A stretch of 56,431 nt of DNA from an uncultured Oscillibacter sp. GTDB lineage: Bacteria; Bacillota; Clostridia; Oscillospirales; Oscillospiraceae. The first letter of the stretch is position 1. Each line of letters begins with the position of its first letter. The position numbers and the translations under genes were made by a program. Below, piece after piece: positions 1 to 8,018 of this stretch. The notes under the pieces were generated by a model. That model was not told the DNA's origin. It did not search any database and saw only the letters and a program-made list of their open reading frames with translations. The stretch covers positions 1 to 56,431 of the forward strand of contig CAMXKT010000003.1 in NCBI GenBank assembly GCA_947244595.1, read 5' to 3'.

Positions 1-449
1 CCACGTCCTTCTCTCAGAACGTGGGCCTGGTCACCATGACCAAGGTGGTCAACCGCATGGCCCTGACCTGCGGCGCGGTGTTCCTGGTGCTGGCGGGGCT
101 GAGTCCCAAGCTGGCGGCGGTGATCTCCATCATGCCCCAGAGCGTCCTGGGCGGCGCGGCGGTCATGATGTTCGCCTCCATCGCCGTGTCCGGCATCAAG
201 CTGCTGACCAAGTACGGCGTCACCAACCGGGTGGTGACCATCGTGTCCATCGCCATGGGCCTGGGCTACGGCCTGGGGGCCACGGCGGGGGCCCTGGCGG
301 GCCTGCCCCAGCCGGTGCAGCTGGTCTTCGGCGGCTCCGGCATCGTGCCGGCGGCGGTGCTGGCCATCATCCTGAACATCGCCATCCCCAAGGACCAGGA
401 GGACCTGGACAACGAGGCCCGGGCCAACAAGGAGACCCAGGAGGCGTAA
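1..449 (+). CDS. Nucleobase:cation symporter (xanthine/uracil permease family), C-terminal part
   Basis: This is the 3' end of a membrane permease of the NCS2 family, which imports xanthine or uracil with a cation. The reading frame is open from base 3, so the start lies outside the window. The visible part begins with SQNVGLVTMTKVVNR, a signature segment of xanthine/uric acid permeases, followed by three or four hydrophobic segments rich in Gly/Ala and a short charged tail. The exact substrate cannot be decided from this fragment. An intrinsic terminator follows directly, and the next genes are on the opposite strand. Confidence 0.85.
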   Translation, partial: TSFSQNVGLVTMTKVVNRMALTCGAVFLVLAGLSPKLAAVISIMPQSVLGGAAVMMFASIAVSGIKLLTKYGVTNRVVTIVSIAMGLGYGLGATAGALAGLPQPVQLVFGGSGIVPAAVLAIILNIAIPKDQEDLDNEARANKETQEA

Positions 450-461
450 GAGAAACGCGCG

Positions 462-499
462 CAAGCGCCCGGAATCTCTCGATTCCGGGCGCTTGTTCT
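462..499. terminator. Bidirectional intrinsic terminator between permease and trxA
   Basis: A perfect 14-bp inverted repeat (arms 462-475 and 482-495) with a 6-nt loop lies between two convergent genes. Short T-rich stretches follow the stem on the plus strand. Confidence 0.8.
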
Positions 500-516
500 C
501 TTCTCGGATCTGGCCC

Positions 517-834
517 TCACAGGGACTTGTCCAATACCTCCGTGTACACGGCGGGGGGAAAGGCCCCCACCTTCCGGTCAAACTCCCGGCCCTCTTTCAA
601 GAAGACCACCGTGGGGATGTTCATCACGCCGAAGCGCCGGGCCAGGTCCGGTTCCTCGTCCACGTTGACCTTGGCGATCAGGGCCTTGCCCGCGTACTGC
701 TCCGCCAGGTTTTCCATGACGGGGCTCAGCATCTGGCAGGGACCGCACCAGGGAGCCCAGAAGTCCACCATGGCCAGGGGGGCCTGACCGGCAGTCCCGT
801 CAAATTCCGCCGTCTTCAAGTGCTGCAGTGCCAT
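517..834 (-). CDS. trxA: Thioredoxin
   Basis: Small redox protein that reduces disulfides in the cytoplasm. The active site WCGPC is present (Cys30 and Cys33), and the cis-Pro region reads IPTVVF. Length is 105 residues, normal for thioredoxin. An in-frame ATG lies upstream at 867, but the start at 834 is chosen because a strong AAAGGAGATC ribosome site stands just before it. It lies 29 nt downstream of the thioredoxin-reductase-like gene on the same strand, so the two probably form an operon and a redox pair. Confidence 0.93.
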   Translation of the reverse strand: MALQHLKTAEFDGTAGQAPLAMVDFWAPWCGPCQMLSPVMENLAEQYAGKALIAKVNVDEEPDLARRFGVMNIPTVVFLKEGREFDRKVGAFPPAVYTEVLDKSL

Positions 835-863
835 ATCATTGATCTCCTTTGTTTTGAATTTCC

Positions 864-1673
864 TCATTTCAGCGCCGCTGCGAAGGCGGCGGCCTTTTGT
901 CCCGCTACTAAGCCTTCTCCTACGGCCTTGGAGACCTGCAGGGGCCCGCCGGTGCAGTCCCCCGCGGCGAAGACGCCGGGGAGATTCGTGGCCATATTCC
1001 GGTCCACCGCGACGAAGCCGCCCTCCAGCTCCAGGCCCGGGAACAGGTCCCCCGGGGCCATGGCGGGCCGCAGGAGGAACACGCCCTCCACCGCCTCCGT
1101 CACGCCGCCGCAGACGACGGCCTCCACCTTCTCCGCGCCCTGGATCACGCAGTCCCGGGGCTTGTCGAAGTAGACCACCCGGCAGCCCACGCCCTCCAGA
1201 AACGCGGCCTCCTTCTTGGCCGATGGGGTCCAGCCCAGGACGGCCACCCGTTTTTCCCGGTAGAGCATCCCGTCACAGGTGGCGCAGTAGCTGACGCCCC
1301 GGCCCAGCAGCTCCGCCTCCCCGGGGAACTTCTTCCCCCGGACGACGCCCGCCGCCAGCACCACGGCCTTACCCTGAACCATGGTATTCCCCACGCTCAC
1401 ATACCAGTCCTCCCCGGACCGCAGGGCGCTGAGAGCCTTGCCCTCCAGAAACTCTGCCCCGGCGTCCTCCGCGTGGCGGCGGAAAGCCGTCATCAGCTCC
1501 GCTCCGGTTACGCCGGGAAGGCCCAGGTAGTTGTCCACCTGTTCCGCCCGCCAGAGGGGCCCCTCCTCCGGGGGATTGGAAATCACCAGGGCGGTTCTCC
1601 CCCGGGCCCGGACGTTCTGGGCCGCCGACAGTCCCGCCGGGCCGCCGCCGATGACGAGCACGTCGTACACCAT
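864..1673 (-). CDS. Thioredoxin-reductase-like flavoprotein lacking NADPH motifs
   Basis: Flavoprotein of the TrxR fold, 269 residues against about 310 for classical TrxB. It keeps the FAD motif GGGPAG (residues 9-14), the redox pair CATC (Cys130, Cys133) and the C-terminal FAD segment VFAAGDCTG. In the pyridine-nucleotide domain, the usual GGGNTA-like loop is GWTPSA (147-152) and the HRR motif is absent, replaced around residues 168-174 by FDKPRD. This is the pattern of the ferredoxin-dependent flavin thioredoxin reductases of clostridia, which do not use NADPH. That assignment is inferred. GGAGG precedes the ATG. trxA follows directly. Confidence 0.85.
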   Translation of the reverse strand: MVYDVLVIGGGPAGLSAAQNVRARGRTALVISNPPEEGPLWRAEQVDNYLGLPGVTGAELMTAFRRHAEDAGAEFLEGKALSALRSGEDWYVSVGNTMVQGKAVVLAAGVVRGKKFPGEAELLGRGVSYCATCDGMLYREKRVAVLGWTPSAKKEAAFLEGVGCRVVYFDKPRDCVIQGAEKVEAVVCGGVTEAVEGVFLLRPAMAPGDLFPGLELEGGFVAVDRNMATNLPGVFAAGDCTGGPLQVSKAVGEGLVAGQKAAAFAAALK

Positions 1674-1707
1674 TGCGCCGCCTCCTTTTCCGTAGTCTGT
1701 GCAATCT

Positions 1708-1736
1708 ATCCTATCACAGTTCTGGAAAATTTTACA
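1708..1736 (-). promoter_or_regulatory. Possible sigma-A promoter of the trxB-like/trxA operon
   Basis: On the minus strand TGTAAA is followed after 17 nt by TAGGAT, with a TG dinucleotide upstream as in extended -10 promoters. The -35 box is weak. Confidence 0.4.
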
Positions 1737-1793
1737 GGCGTTTTTGCAACAATTTTTTGCCCCGCGGCTGGCAAAAAATATCCCAGCCCTCGG

Positions 1794-1822
1794 TTGCTTT
1801 TAGGCCGGGAATTTGGTAGACT
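1794..1822 (+). promoter_or_regulatory. Sigma-A promoter of rpe, with long GC-rich leader
   Basis: TTGCTT and TAGACT are 17 nt apart. Transcription would begin near 1829, leaving a leader of about 210 nt before rpe. The leader starts with a GC-rich hairpin (GGGGAACCGG at 1827-1836 pairing with CCGGTTCCC at 1860-1868). The rest of the leader contains no recognisable gene. Confidence 0.6.
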
Positions 1823-2037
1823 AGAGGGGAACCGGTCCGCCGGACGCGGGTCCAGGGGGCCGGTTCCCTATATTCAAAAAAGCGGCGGCGCCGGACGCAG
1901 GGGGCGGACGCTGCGTGAGATTGGGGCGCTCGGGCCGCTCAAGCCATCCTATGCGCCGCCCCGTCCTCCCGCTACCGGACCCGGATCCCATGTCCCGGCT
2001 CTTTCGCCGCCGTACCGACAGAAAAGAGGGGCTTCTT

Positions 2038-2688
2038 ATGATTAAAATCGCGCCGTCCATCCTCTCCGCCGATTTTGCAAATCTGGAACGGGATATCCAA
2101 CGCATCGCCGCCGCCGACTACGTCCACGTGGACGTGATGGACGGCGTGTTCGTCCCTAACATCTCCATCGGCATCCCGGTGGTGAAGTCCATCCGGCCCA
2201 CCACCACGCTGCCCCTGGACGTCCATCTGATGATCACCCAGCCCGTCCGGTACGTGGAGCAGTTCTGCGACGCCGGGGCGGACCTGGTGACGGTCCATGT
2301 GGAGGCGGACAGTGAGGAAAACATCCATGCCGCCATCGACAAAATCCATGCCAAGGGGAAACGGGCGGGCATTGTGCTGAAGCCCAAGACTCCCGCCGAG
2401 GCGGCCCTTCCCTTCTTGGAGAAGGTGGAGCTGATCTTGGTGATGACCGTGGAGCCGGGCTTCGGCGGGCAGAAGTTCATGGCGGATATGATGCCCAAGG
2501 TCTCCGCCCTGCGGAAGCTCATCGACGAGAAGAACCCCAGCTGCGAGCTGGAGGTGGACGGGGGCGTGGCCCCGGATACCTGCCGGACCTGCATCGACGC
2601 CGGGGCCAATGTGCTGGTGGCCGGGAGCGCCGTTTATAAGGCCGCCGATATCCCGGCGAGGATCGGGGAGCTGAGGGGGGCCGTCTGA
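2038..2688 (+). CDS. rpe: Ribulose-phosphate 3-epimerase
   Basis: Interconverts ribulose 5-phosphate and xylulose 5-phosphate in the pentose phosphate pathway. The 216-residue TIM-barrel protein shows the family signatures APSILSADF at the N-terminus, HVDVMDGVFVPN, DVHLM, MTVEPGFGGQ and EVDGGV, including the metal-binding His/Asp residues. The start at 2038 is preceded by AGAGGGG; an open frame extends upstream but has no ribosome site or family sequence. It appears monocistronic, since a structured repeat follows directly. Confidence 0.97.
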   Translation: MIKIAPSILSADFANLERDIQRIAAADYVHVDVMDGVFVPNISIGIPVVKSIRPTTTLPLDVHLMITQPVRYVEQFCDAGADLVTVHVEADSEENIHAAIDKIHAKGKRAGIVLKPKTPAEAALPFLEKVELILVMTVEPGFGGQKFMADMMPKVSALRKLIDEKNPSCELEVDGGVAPDTCRTCIDAGANVLVAGSAVYKAADIPARIGELRGAV

Positions 2689-2705
2689 AGAGACGGGGGC
2701 TTATT

Positions 2706-3042
2706 CCGGCGCTGGCGCGCGGGGCGGATTGGATGTCAGCGATGGCTGGTCCAATGCACCCCCCATTTCGTCGGAAGAAACTCCGTCCACTCCGCTTCCG
2801 CCTGACGGCGAAAGCTCCGCTCTGCTCCGTTCCTTCCTCCTCTCCCCACCGCGCGGGGCGCGGCGGGGGCCCCTGGTTTGCGAAAAGAGAGAATGCGCCG
2901 TGCACGGTGGAAGAGAGAAAACGGGGGCGCGTCGGCAGTGCCGACCGTTTCACGCATGTCCCTACCCGCGGCGTGGTGCGGGCGGGGGTTGGGTGGTTGA
3001 CGCATGGACCGTCCGGCCCTCCTCGCTGCCGCTAATTTGGCG
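2706..3042 (+). repeat. Structured intergenic repeat, copy A
   Basis: First of four related copies (A-D). The outer end is CCGGCGCTG-like, followed by a block around CAGCGATGGCTGGT, the run CCCCCCATT, the palindrome CCGTGCACGG, a block around ACGCATGTCCCTACCCGCGG, and an inner end CTGCCGCTAATTTGGCGG. Relative to copy C it carries about 105 bp of extra sequence that splits the long A/T hairpin. Its inner end stops 29 bp from the stop codon of the acidic-protein gene. Copy B closes the cassette in inverted orientation. No transposase and no convincing gene lie inside. Confidence 0.8.
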
Positions 3043-3071
3043 GTAGGGGCGGGCGCTCTGCTCCTTCCTCT

Positions 3072-3326
3072 CTACAAACGGCCCAGCCCTACCCCTATGG
3101 ACAGGGCGCTGCAAAAAGCGGCTTCCTCTGTCAAATAACCCACTTGTCGCTCTTGACCCAGCAGCGCGTCCAGCCGCTCCCCTTGTTCCGCCGTCAGCCC
3201 GGAGCGGAAAGCGGTCCAGTTTTCTTCTAAATCGCAGACAGCCCGGTAGTATTCCCGGGACTCCAGGTAGCGCCCAATCCGCTCCTCCTGAGCGTATTGG
3301 TAGAGGGCTTCCAGAAACCCTTTCAT
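3072..3326 (-). CDS. Small acidic protein of module 1
   Basis: An 84-residue, probably helical protein of unknown function. It begins MKGFLEALYQYAQ and has LTAEQ near the middle and a C-terminal stretch ending SIGVGLGRL. It resembles the acidic protein of module 2 (shared LxxLxQY, Wx(A), LTxEQ), and more weakly that of module 3. The style recalls the short clostridial proteins grouped as DUF6809, but this is not certain. The start is chosen at 3326 because GAAAGGTC precedes it; the frame is open further upstream without a ribosome site. It is divergent from an XRE regulator. Confidence 0.75.
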   Translation of the reverse strand: MKGFLEALYQYAQEERIGRYLESREYYRAVCDLEENWTAFRSGLTAEQGERLDALLGQERQVGYLTEEAAFCSALSIGVGLGRL

Positions 3327-3362
3327 AAAAATCGACCTTTCATTTGCACAGATGTAGACGTA

Positions 3363-3390
3363 TTTATATAGATATTTTTGTCTATATAAA
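3363..3390. promoter_or_regulatory. Candidate operator of module 1
   Basis: A perfect 10-bp inverted repeat, TTTATATAGA and TCTATATAAA with an 8-nt spacer, lies in the middle of the AT-rich intergenic region between the divergent acidic-protein and XRE genes. It overlaps where promoters for both would lie, and is best read as the XRE binding site. Confidence 0.6.
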
Positions 3391-3436
3391 TTATATGATA
3401 TTCTGTATTCTTTTGTCAAGACTCTGGAGGGATAAA

Positions 3437-3664
3437 ATGGAGCAATTAGCAAAAAATTTGCTGGCCTTGCGTGAAGCCAAAAAATTGTCCCGTGAGAAAG
3501 TATCCAGGGTTCTTGAACTTTCCGCCAAAACCTACGAGCGGTATGAAAAAAACGAAGGGGACCCCACGGCCCCCACGCTGGTAAAACTTGCCGACCTCTA
3601 CGGCGTGACCTTAGACCAACTGGTAGGCCGAGCGCCCTTGCCTCCGGGGGAGGAAGGGCGCTGA
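3437..3664 (+). CDS. XRE-family helix-turn-helix regulator, module 1
   Basis: A 75-residue single-domain DNA-binding protein. The Cro/CI-type helix-turn-helix spans about residues 5-60, with LREAKKLSREKVSRVLELS as the first helices and KTYERYEKNE as the recognition region, followed by LVKLADLYGVTLDQLVG. It is clearly similar to the XRE protein of module 2. The start at 3437 is chosen for the GGAGGGATAAA ribosome site. It probably represses itself and the divergent acidic-protein gene through the palindrome between them. Confidence 0.88.
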   Translation: MEQLAKNLLALREAKKLSREKVSRVLELSAKTYERYEKNEGDPTAPTLVKLADLYGVTLDQLVGRAPLPPGEEGR

Positions 3665-3714
3665 CGGGATCCTTGGTGTGTCTGGTCCTTTGGGGCTGGA
3701 TACTGACCACAAAA

Positions 3715-3807
3715 GCGTGTTGACCGCTCGGCTGCAACCCGAACGGTCAACTTGGTGAAAACTAAGTTGTCTATGAAGGGCTGACCGCCGTGTGACAGCG
3801 CTCTTCC
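3715..3807 (-). ncRNA. Candidate small RNA pointing into module 1
   Basis: Downstream of the XRE gene, a minus-strand promoter (3814-3841) would start an RNA near 3807. The RNA would contain an AACTT/AAGTT hairpin and a larger stem around GTTGACCG/CGGTCAAC (about 3718-3750), followed by a weak CTTTTG tract. If it ended there it would be about 90 nt; if it read through it would be antisense to the XRE gene. No open frame in it looks coding. Confidence 0.4.
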
Positions 3808-3813
3808 ATATTC

Positions 3814-3841
3814 CTTATACCAGACCGGCCCGCTTTGTCAA
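3814..3841 (-). promoter_or_regulatory. Sigma-A-like promoter facing the module 1 XRE gene
   Basis: On the minus strand TTGACA is followed after 16 nt by TATAAG. No gene on this strand starts directly after it. Confidence 0.5.
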
Positions 3842-3874
3842 GAGCCGAACACCGGTCCCGCGTCCGCCTCCAGC

Positions 3875-4147
3875 GCCAGGTTAGCGGCAGTGGAAAGCGG
3901 CGCTTCGGCCATTCAGTTTTTGCCCACCCCCGCCCGCACCACGCCGCGGGTAGGGACATGCGTGAAACCGGGAGCACTGCCAGCGCGTCCCCCGTCTCTC
4001 GTCCCCCCCGCGGGGCCGTACTTCCTTTTCTCTTTTGGACCGTGCACGGCCCGTTTTCTCTTTTCCTTCTGGAAGGAAAAGAGAAAATGGGGGGTGCAAT
4101 GAACCAGCCATCATCATGGCTGCAATCCACCCCGCCCGAAGGGCGAG
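3875..4147 (-). repeat. Structured intergenic repeat, copy B (inverted relative to A)
   Basis: Read on the minus strand it begins CTCGCCCTTCGGGCGGGG and runs through the CCCCCCATT block, a 12-bp hairpin (CTCTTTTCCTTC/GAAGGAAAAGAG), the CCGTGCACGG palindrome and the ACGCATGTCCCTACCCGCGG block, ending CTGCCGCTAACCTGGC. It lies in inverted orientation to copy A, so A and B bracket the XRE/acidic-protein pair. Its outer end stops just before the recR ribosome site. Confidence 0.8.
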
Positions 4148-4162
4148 AACAGGAGCCTCTCT

Positions 4163-4762
4163 ATGGAATACTTCCCCCCCCCGCTTGAAAAGCTGGTAGA
4201 ACAATTCGCCCGCCTCCCGGGCATCGGCGGCAAGTCCGCCCAGCGGCTGGCTTTCTTCGTCTTAGGCCTCCCGGAGGCCGAGGCCCAGGACTTCGCCGGC
4301 GCCATTGTGGACGCCAAGCGCAGCATCACCTGCTGCCCGGTGTGCCAGAACTTCACCAGCGGGGGCCTGTGCCCCATCTGCTCTTCCCCCAAGCGGGACG
4401 GGGCCACGGTCTGCGTGGTGGCGGACCCCCGGGACGTGGCCGCCATCGAGCGCAGCCGGGAGTATAACGGCCATTACCACGTGCTCCACGGAGTCATCTC
4501 CCCCATGAACCGGGTGGGGCCCGACGACCTGGCCATCAAGCCTCTTTTGGAGCGGGTGGCTCAGGGGGAGGTCAAAGAGGTCATCATGGCCACGAACCCC
4601 GACACGGAGGGAGAGGCCACGGCCATGTACATCGCTAGGCTGCTGAAGCCCTTCGGCGTCCGGGTGACCCGCCTGGCTTACGGCATCCCTGTGGGGGGAC
4701 ACCTGGAATTCGCCGACGAGGCGACCTTGACCCGGGCCCTGGAGGGGCGGCGGGAAATCTGA
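4163..4762 (+). CDS. recR: Recombination mediator RecR
   Basis: Acts with RecF/RecO to load RecA at gaps during DNA repair. The 199-residue protein has the N-terminal helix-hairpin-helix region (LPGIGGKSAQRLAF), a four-cysteine zinc finger (CCPVCQNFTSGGLCPIC, about residues 57-73) and a Toprim domain with NPDTEGEATA. AGGAG precedes the ATG. In many Firmicutes recR follows dnaX and ybaB; here it stands alone after the repeat-bracketed cassette, and a new promoter begins two bases after its stop codon. Confidence 0.97.
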   Translation: MEYFPPPLEKLVEQFARLPGIGGKSAQRLAFFVLGLPEAEAQDFAGAIVDAKRSITCCPVCQNFTSGGLCPICSSPKRDGATVCVVADPRDVAAIERSREYNGHYHVLHGVISPMNRVGPDDLAIKPLLERVAQGEVKEVIMATNPDTEGEATAMYIARLLKPFGVRVTRLAYGIPVGGHLEFADEATLTRALEGRREI

Positions 4763-4763
4763 C

Positions 4764-4792
4764 TTGACAGGGCGAAGGGACATCGCTATAAT
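4764..4792 (+). promoter_or_regulatory. Consensus sigma-A promoter after recR
   Basis: Exact TTGACA and TATAAT separated by 17 nt. No coding gene follows on this strand; it should drive the structured RNA at 4799-4936. Confidence 0.85.
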
Positions 4793-4798
4793 GAAGAT

Positions 4799-4936
4799 AC
4801 AGGGATGCCGCAGCAATTGCGGCTGGCCCCTGTTTCAGATTCGGTTCATAAAGAAACCGTCACCGTGCAGGGTGGCGGTTTCTGCGTTTGACAAAAAGCA
4901 AGGCCCGGCGTTGTTACGCGCCGGGCCTTGCTTTTT
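4799..4936 (+). ncRNA. Candidate structured small RNA, unknown class
   Basis: About 138 nt between a perfect promoter and a perfect terminator. From the expected start there is a hairpin with outer stem ACAGGG/CCCTGT and inner stem GCCGCA/TGCGGC (4799-4833), a single-stranded linker, a second strong hairpin AGAAACCG/CGGTTTCT with an inner stem (4852-4883), then the terminator. No open frame with a ribosome site is present. It does not match the 6S, tmRNA, SRP or RNase P motifs I know. It converges on the SLH gene. Confidence 0.65.
4893..4936. terminator. Bidirectional intrinsic terminator
   Basis: Perfect 18-bp inverted repeat (arms 4893-4910 and 4919-4936) with A and T runs at the ends. It serves the small RNA on the plus strand and the SLH gene on the minus strand. 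Confidence 0.9.
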
Positions 4937-4943
4937 CAGTTGC

Positions 4944-7900
4944 TCACATTATGGTATACAGAATCTTCGCCATCTGGCCCCGGGTGATGTTGGCCTGGGG
5001 CCGGAAGGTTCCGTCGGCGTAGCCGCTGAGAATTCCCTGAGAAACCATGGTGCGGATGTAGAAGGAGGCGTAGCCCGGGATCTGGTTCGCGTCGGTAAAG
5101 GTCAGGTCCGCCAGGGCGTAGCCCTTCTCCTGGGACCGGCCGATCATGGCCGCCGCCTGGGCCCGGGTCAGATTCCCGGCGGGGTTGAAGTAGAGCTTCC
5201 CGTCCTTCCCCTGGGTGCCGGTGACGATGCCCTCGGCGTACAGGGCCCGGACGGCGGGCAGGGTCCGCTCCGGCAGCTTCTCCAGATCCGCGAAGGGCAG
5301 GGATACCTCGGCGTACTTGGCCGGGTCCAGCCGCAGGGCGTTGTAGAGCATGACGGAGAAGTCCAGCCGGGTCAGGAGGTCGTCGGGCCGGAAGGTGCCG
5401 TCGTCATAGCCGCCGGAGACGCCCCGGTCATACAGGAAGTCGCAGTAGTCCGCGCCCCAGTACTCCGCCGTGTCCGTGAAGCGGCGCTCCCCCTCGCCGG
5501 AGGCGGGGAGGTCCACGGAGGTCCGGCCGATGTTGCCGGAGTAGTCCTTGGCCTTGATGGTGACCCGGCTGATCCCCTGGCCCACCTCCTGGGCGGGGAG
5601 GGTTATTGTGAAGCGGCCCGTGGCGGTCTCATACGCGCCGCCGGTGGAGATGCTGATCCGGTCCGCCGGCAGGATGCCGTCCACGCCGTCGGTGATGGAG
5701 CCGGTGATGGTCCAGGCCTCTGGGTCCAGCTCCGCCGTGATGACGGGGGCGGCGTTGTCCACGACGCCGTCGAAGGTGGCGACCACCTGATCCAGATAGA
5801 TGACGCCCTTGCCCTCGCCGCTGATCTCCAGGCCCCGGATGGTTATGCCGGGGGTCAGGTCATTGACGGTCACCTGCTTCCAGCCGGACACGTCCAGGGT
5901 GGTCAGAGGCAGGACCTGGACCTCTTCCTCGCCGATGGAGCAGAGGAGTGAGAGGGTGTTGCCGGAGCCGTTGCTGTCCACCCAGAGGCTCAGGCCGGTG
6001 TAGGGCTCTTTCAGAACGGCGGGCTGGGCCGTGGCGTTCCAGCGGGCGGTTCCGGTCTCCCCGGTCAGGTCGTACTCCAGCTTACCGGAGGCCTTGCCCA
6101 GGCGGACATAGTTCCCGTCCCGGTTCAGGCTGAAGGAGGCGTTCTCGCCGGAGCCCCGGAAGATGGTGGTTTCGCCCTCAAAGTCCTCCAGGGTCGCCAG
6201 GTGCTGGGTGGAAACGGTCACGTCGATGGACGCGCTCTGGGTCCCGGCGGAGACGGTGATTTTTCCCGTGCCCAGGGCCGTGGCGGTAAAGAGGCCCGTC
6301 TCGTCGATGGTCCCGATCTCCCCCTCCAGGGTCCAGGTGAAGGCCGCTGGATCCGCCTTGAGGGGCAGGTGCTTATAGGCGGCGGAGCCGCGGAGCTGGA
6401 CGGCGGTCCCCGGGGCGGCGTTCAGGGTGGTGATGATGGCGTTCTGGTCGTCCCGGACCGCTACGCCGTCGGGGGCGGTAACGGCGTGGACCACCGTGGA
6501 GCCCTGTCCGCCGCCGCCCTGGGCGGTGACGGTGATGTCCCCGCCCTCCAGGGGGGTGATCAGGGTGTTCCCCTCCAGGGTCCCGGCGGAGGCCGTCAGG
6601 CTGTAGCGCTCGCTCATGGGAATGAAGTTGGTGTCCACGGCGGCGGCGGAGATCTCCGCGCTGCTGCCCGCCAGGACGTAGGCGTTGTCGGCGCTGACGT
6701 GGAAGTGGCTCAGCTGCCCCGTGGGCTGGTTGCTGGCCACCAGGAAAATCTGGTTGGAGACGGACCGCTCGATCCGGTCCGAGGGCTGGTTGATCCGCTC
6801 CGCCGCCGTGTCCGTGGGCTTGGTGACGGCCATGGTGGTGGAACCGCCGCCGTCCAGCCCCAGGGCCGTGACGCAGCCCAGCTCCATCATCCGCCGGGCC
6901 ACCTGCTCCATCGTCGCGCCGATGGAGTGTCCGGACTTCCGGCCGTCGATGGTGTAGAAGATCAGGCTTCCGTCGTAGCGCTGGCCCACGGCGGTCCGGG
7001 GGGCCGCCCCCGTGGGCAGGCCGGAGGCCACGGCCCCGTTCTCCACCAGGGAGTAGAGGCTGCCCGCGGCGTACTGCACGTCGTTCCAGCCGGGGTCCGC
7101 GGGGGTGACGGTCACATTGATCACCGTCCCGGCGGGGATGGACCGGAGGGCGCTCAGGGTTTCCTCTCCCGCCTGGGCGTTGGCGGTGAGGACGGCTTGG
7201 TTCTGCTCCAGGGTGGGGGAGGTCCCCGCCTCGGCTTCCACCACACGCTCTACCACCAGGGAGGCGGTCCCGCCCAGGGTGAAGCCCCCGCCCTGGAGGG
7301 TGCAGATCACGTCCACGCCGGGCTGGGTGCTGCCGGTGGTGTGGGCGGCGTTAAAGTCGTAGGTGTACAGGAAGACCCCCGTGTCCGTCCGGGCCTTGTT
7401 GAAGGCGGTAATCTTCAGGGACTTGTCGGTCACCAGTCCCGTGCCGTTGGTGAGGGGGGTTCCCAGCTCGTCGTACAGGGGCTCCCCGGCCTCGTTGTAC
7501 AGGGGCTCCCCGGTGCCGTCCTGGGCGGTGTAGGCGGCGGTGATGGACAGGGCGGGCTTGCCCAAAATGGCGGTGCCGTCCGCCCGGAAGCCCACGGCGT
7601 GATAGCCCCCGTCGCTGGACCGCAGCTGTCCCTGGGTCACCACGATTCCGATGGGCAGGCCGTTGTTCACGTTGTAGAAGTCTCCGTTGATACCGGCCAC
7701 CACCCGCCAACCCTGGGCCTCCAGGGCCTGGGCGGTGTTGGAGACGGAGCTCCGGTCCGTCAGGGCCCCGCCGTAGGTGACGATGGGGGTCACCGCCTGG
7801 TTAGGGGTGTATGTAATCAGGTTCTCCGTCCGGTAGTCGGAGCTGACTTCGCTCCAGAAGACGTTGGTAGACAGCTGGGTCTCCCGGTTCAAAAGCGTGT

Positions 7901-8018
7901 CCGTGGCTGTGAGGTCGTCTCCCATGGCCTCCGAGGCCTGGGCGGGAGAGACGGTCAGCGCCGCCAGCAGGGAGAGGGCCAGCAGCAGGGAAAGCGCGCG
8001 GGGAAAGATTCGTTTCAT
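4944..8018 (-). CDS. Secreted SLH protein with phosphodiester glycosidase domain
   Basis: A 1024-residue surface protein. It has a signal peptide (about 1-28, ending AQA), then a domain of the phosphodiester glycosidase (NAGPA) family with GINGDFYN near 109 and LGLDGGGSTT near 385. Ig-like/BIG2-type segments follow (about 430-600), then a beta-rich, carbohydrate-binding-like region (about 605-750) and three SLH motifs at the C-terminus (about 840-1024), each with a TR(A/L/G)-type motif. SLH domains bind cell-wall polymers, so it should be anchored outside the cell and act on a sugar phosphodiester. The substrate is unknown. GGAGGAACCCT precedes the ATG. Confidence 0.88.
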   Translation of the reverse strand: MKRIFPRALSLLLALSLLAALTVSPAQASEAMGDDLTATDTLLNRETQLSTNVFWSEVSSDYRTENLITYTPNQAVTPIVTYGGALTDRSSVSNTAQALEAQGWRVVAGINGDFYNVNNGLPIGIVVTQGQLRSSDGGYHAVGFRADGTAILGKPALSITAAYTAQDGTGEPLYNEAGEPLYDELGTPLTNGTGLVTDKSLKITAFNKARTDTGVFLYTYDFNAAHTTGSTQPGVDVICTLQGGGFTLGGTASLVVERVVEAEAGTSPTLEQNQAVLTANAQAGEETLSALRSIPAGTVINVTVTPADPGWNDVQYAAGSLYSLVENGAVASGLPTGAAPRTAVGQRYDGSLIFYTIDGRKSGHSIGATMEQVARRMMELGCVTALGLDGGGSTTMAVTKPTDTAAERINQPSDRIERSVSNQIFLVASNQPTGQLSHFHVSADNAYVLAGSSAEISAAAVDTNFIPMSERYSLTASAGTLEGNTLITPLEGGDITVTAQGGGGQGSTVVHAVTAPDGVAVRDDQNAIITTLNAAPGTAVQLRGSAAYKHLPLKADPAAFTWTLEGEIGTIDETGLFTATALGTGKITVSAGTQSASIDVTVSTQHLATLEDFEGETTIFRGSGENASFSLNRDGNYVRLGKASGKLEYDLTGETGTARWNATAQPAVLKEPYTGLSLWVDSNGSGNTLSLLCSIGEEEVQVLPLTTLDVSGWKQVTVNDLTPGITIRGLEISGEGKGVIYLDQVVATFDGVVDNAAPVITAELDPEAWTITGSITDGVDGILPADRISISTGGAYETATGRFTITLPAQEVGQGISRVTIKAKDYSGNIGRTSVDLPASGEGERRFTDTAEYWGADYCDFLYDRGVSGGYDDGTFRPDDLLTRLDFSVMLYNALRLDPAKYAEVSLPFADLEKLPERTLPAVRALYAEGIVTGTQGKDGKLYFNPAGNLTRAQAAAMIGRSQEKGYALADLTFTDANQIPGYASFYIRTMVSQGILSGYADGTFRPQANITRGQMAKILYTIM

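Noticed and set aside
3072..3737. A 221-residue protein starting at 3737 on the minus strand
   Set aside because: Only the last 84 codons have a ribosome site and relatives; the upstream part overlaps the XRE gene and its leader in antisense.
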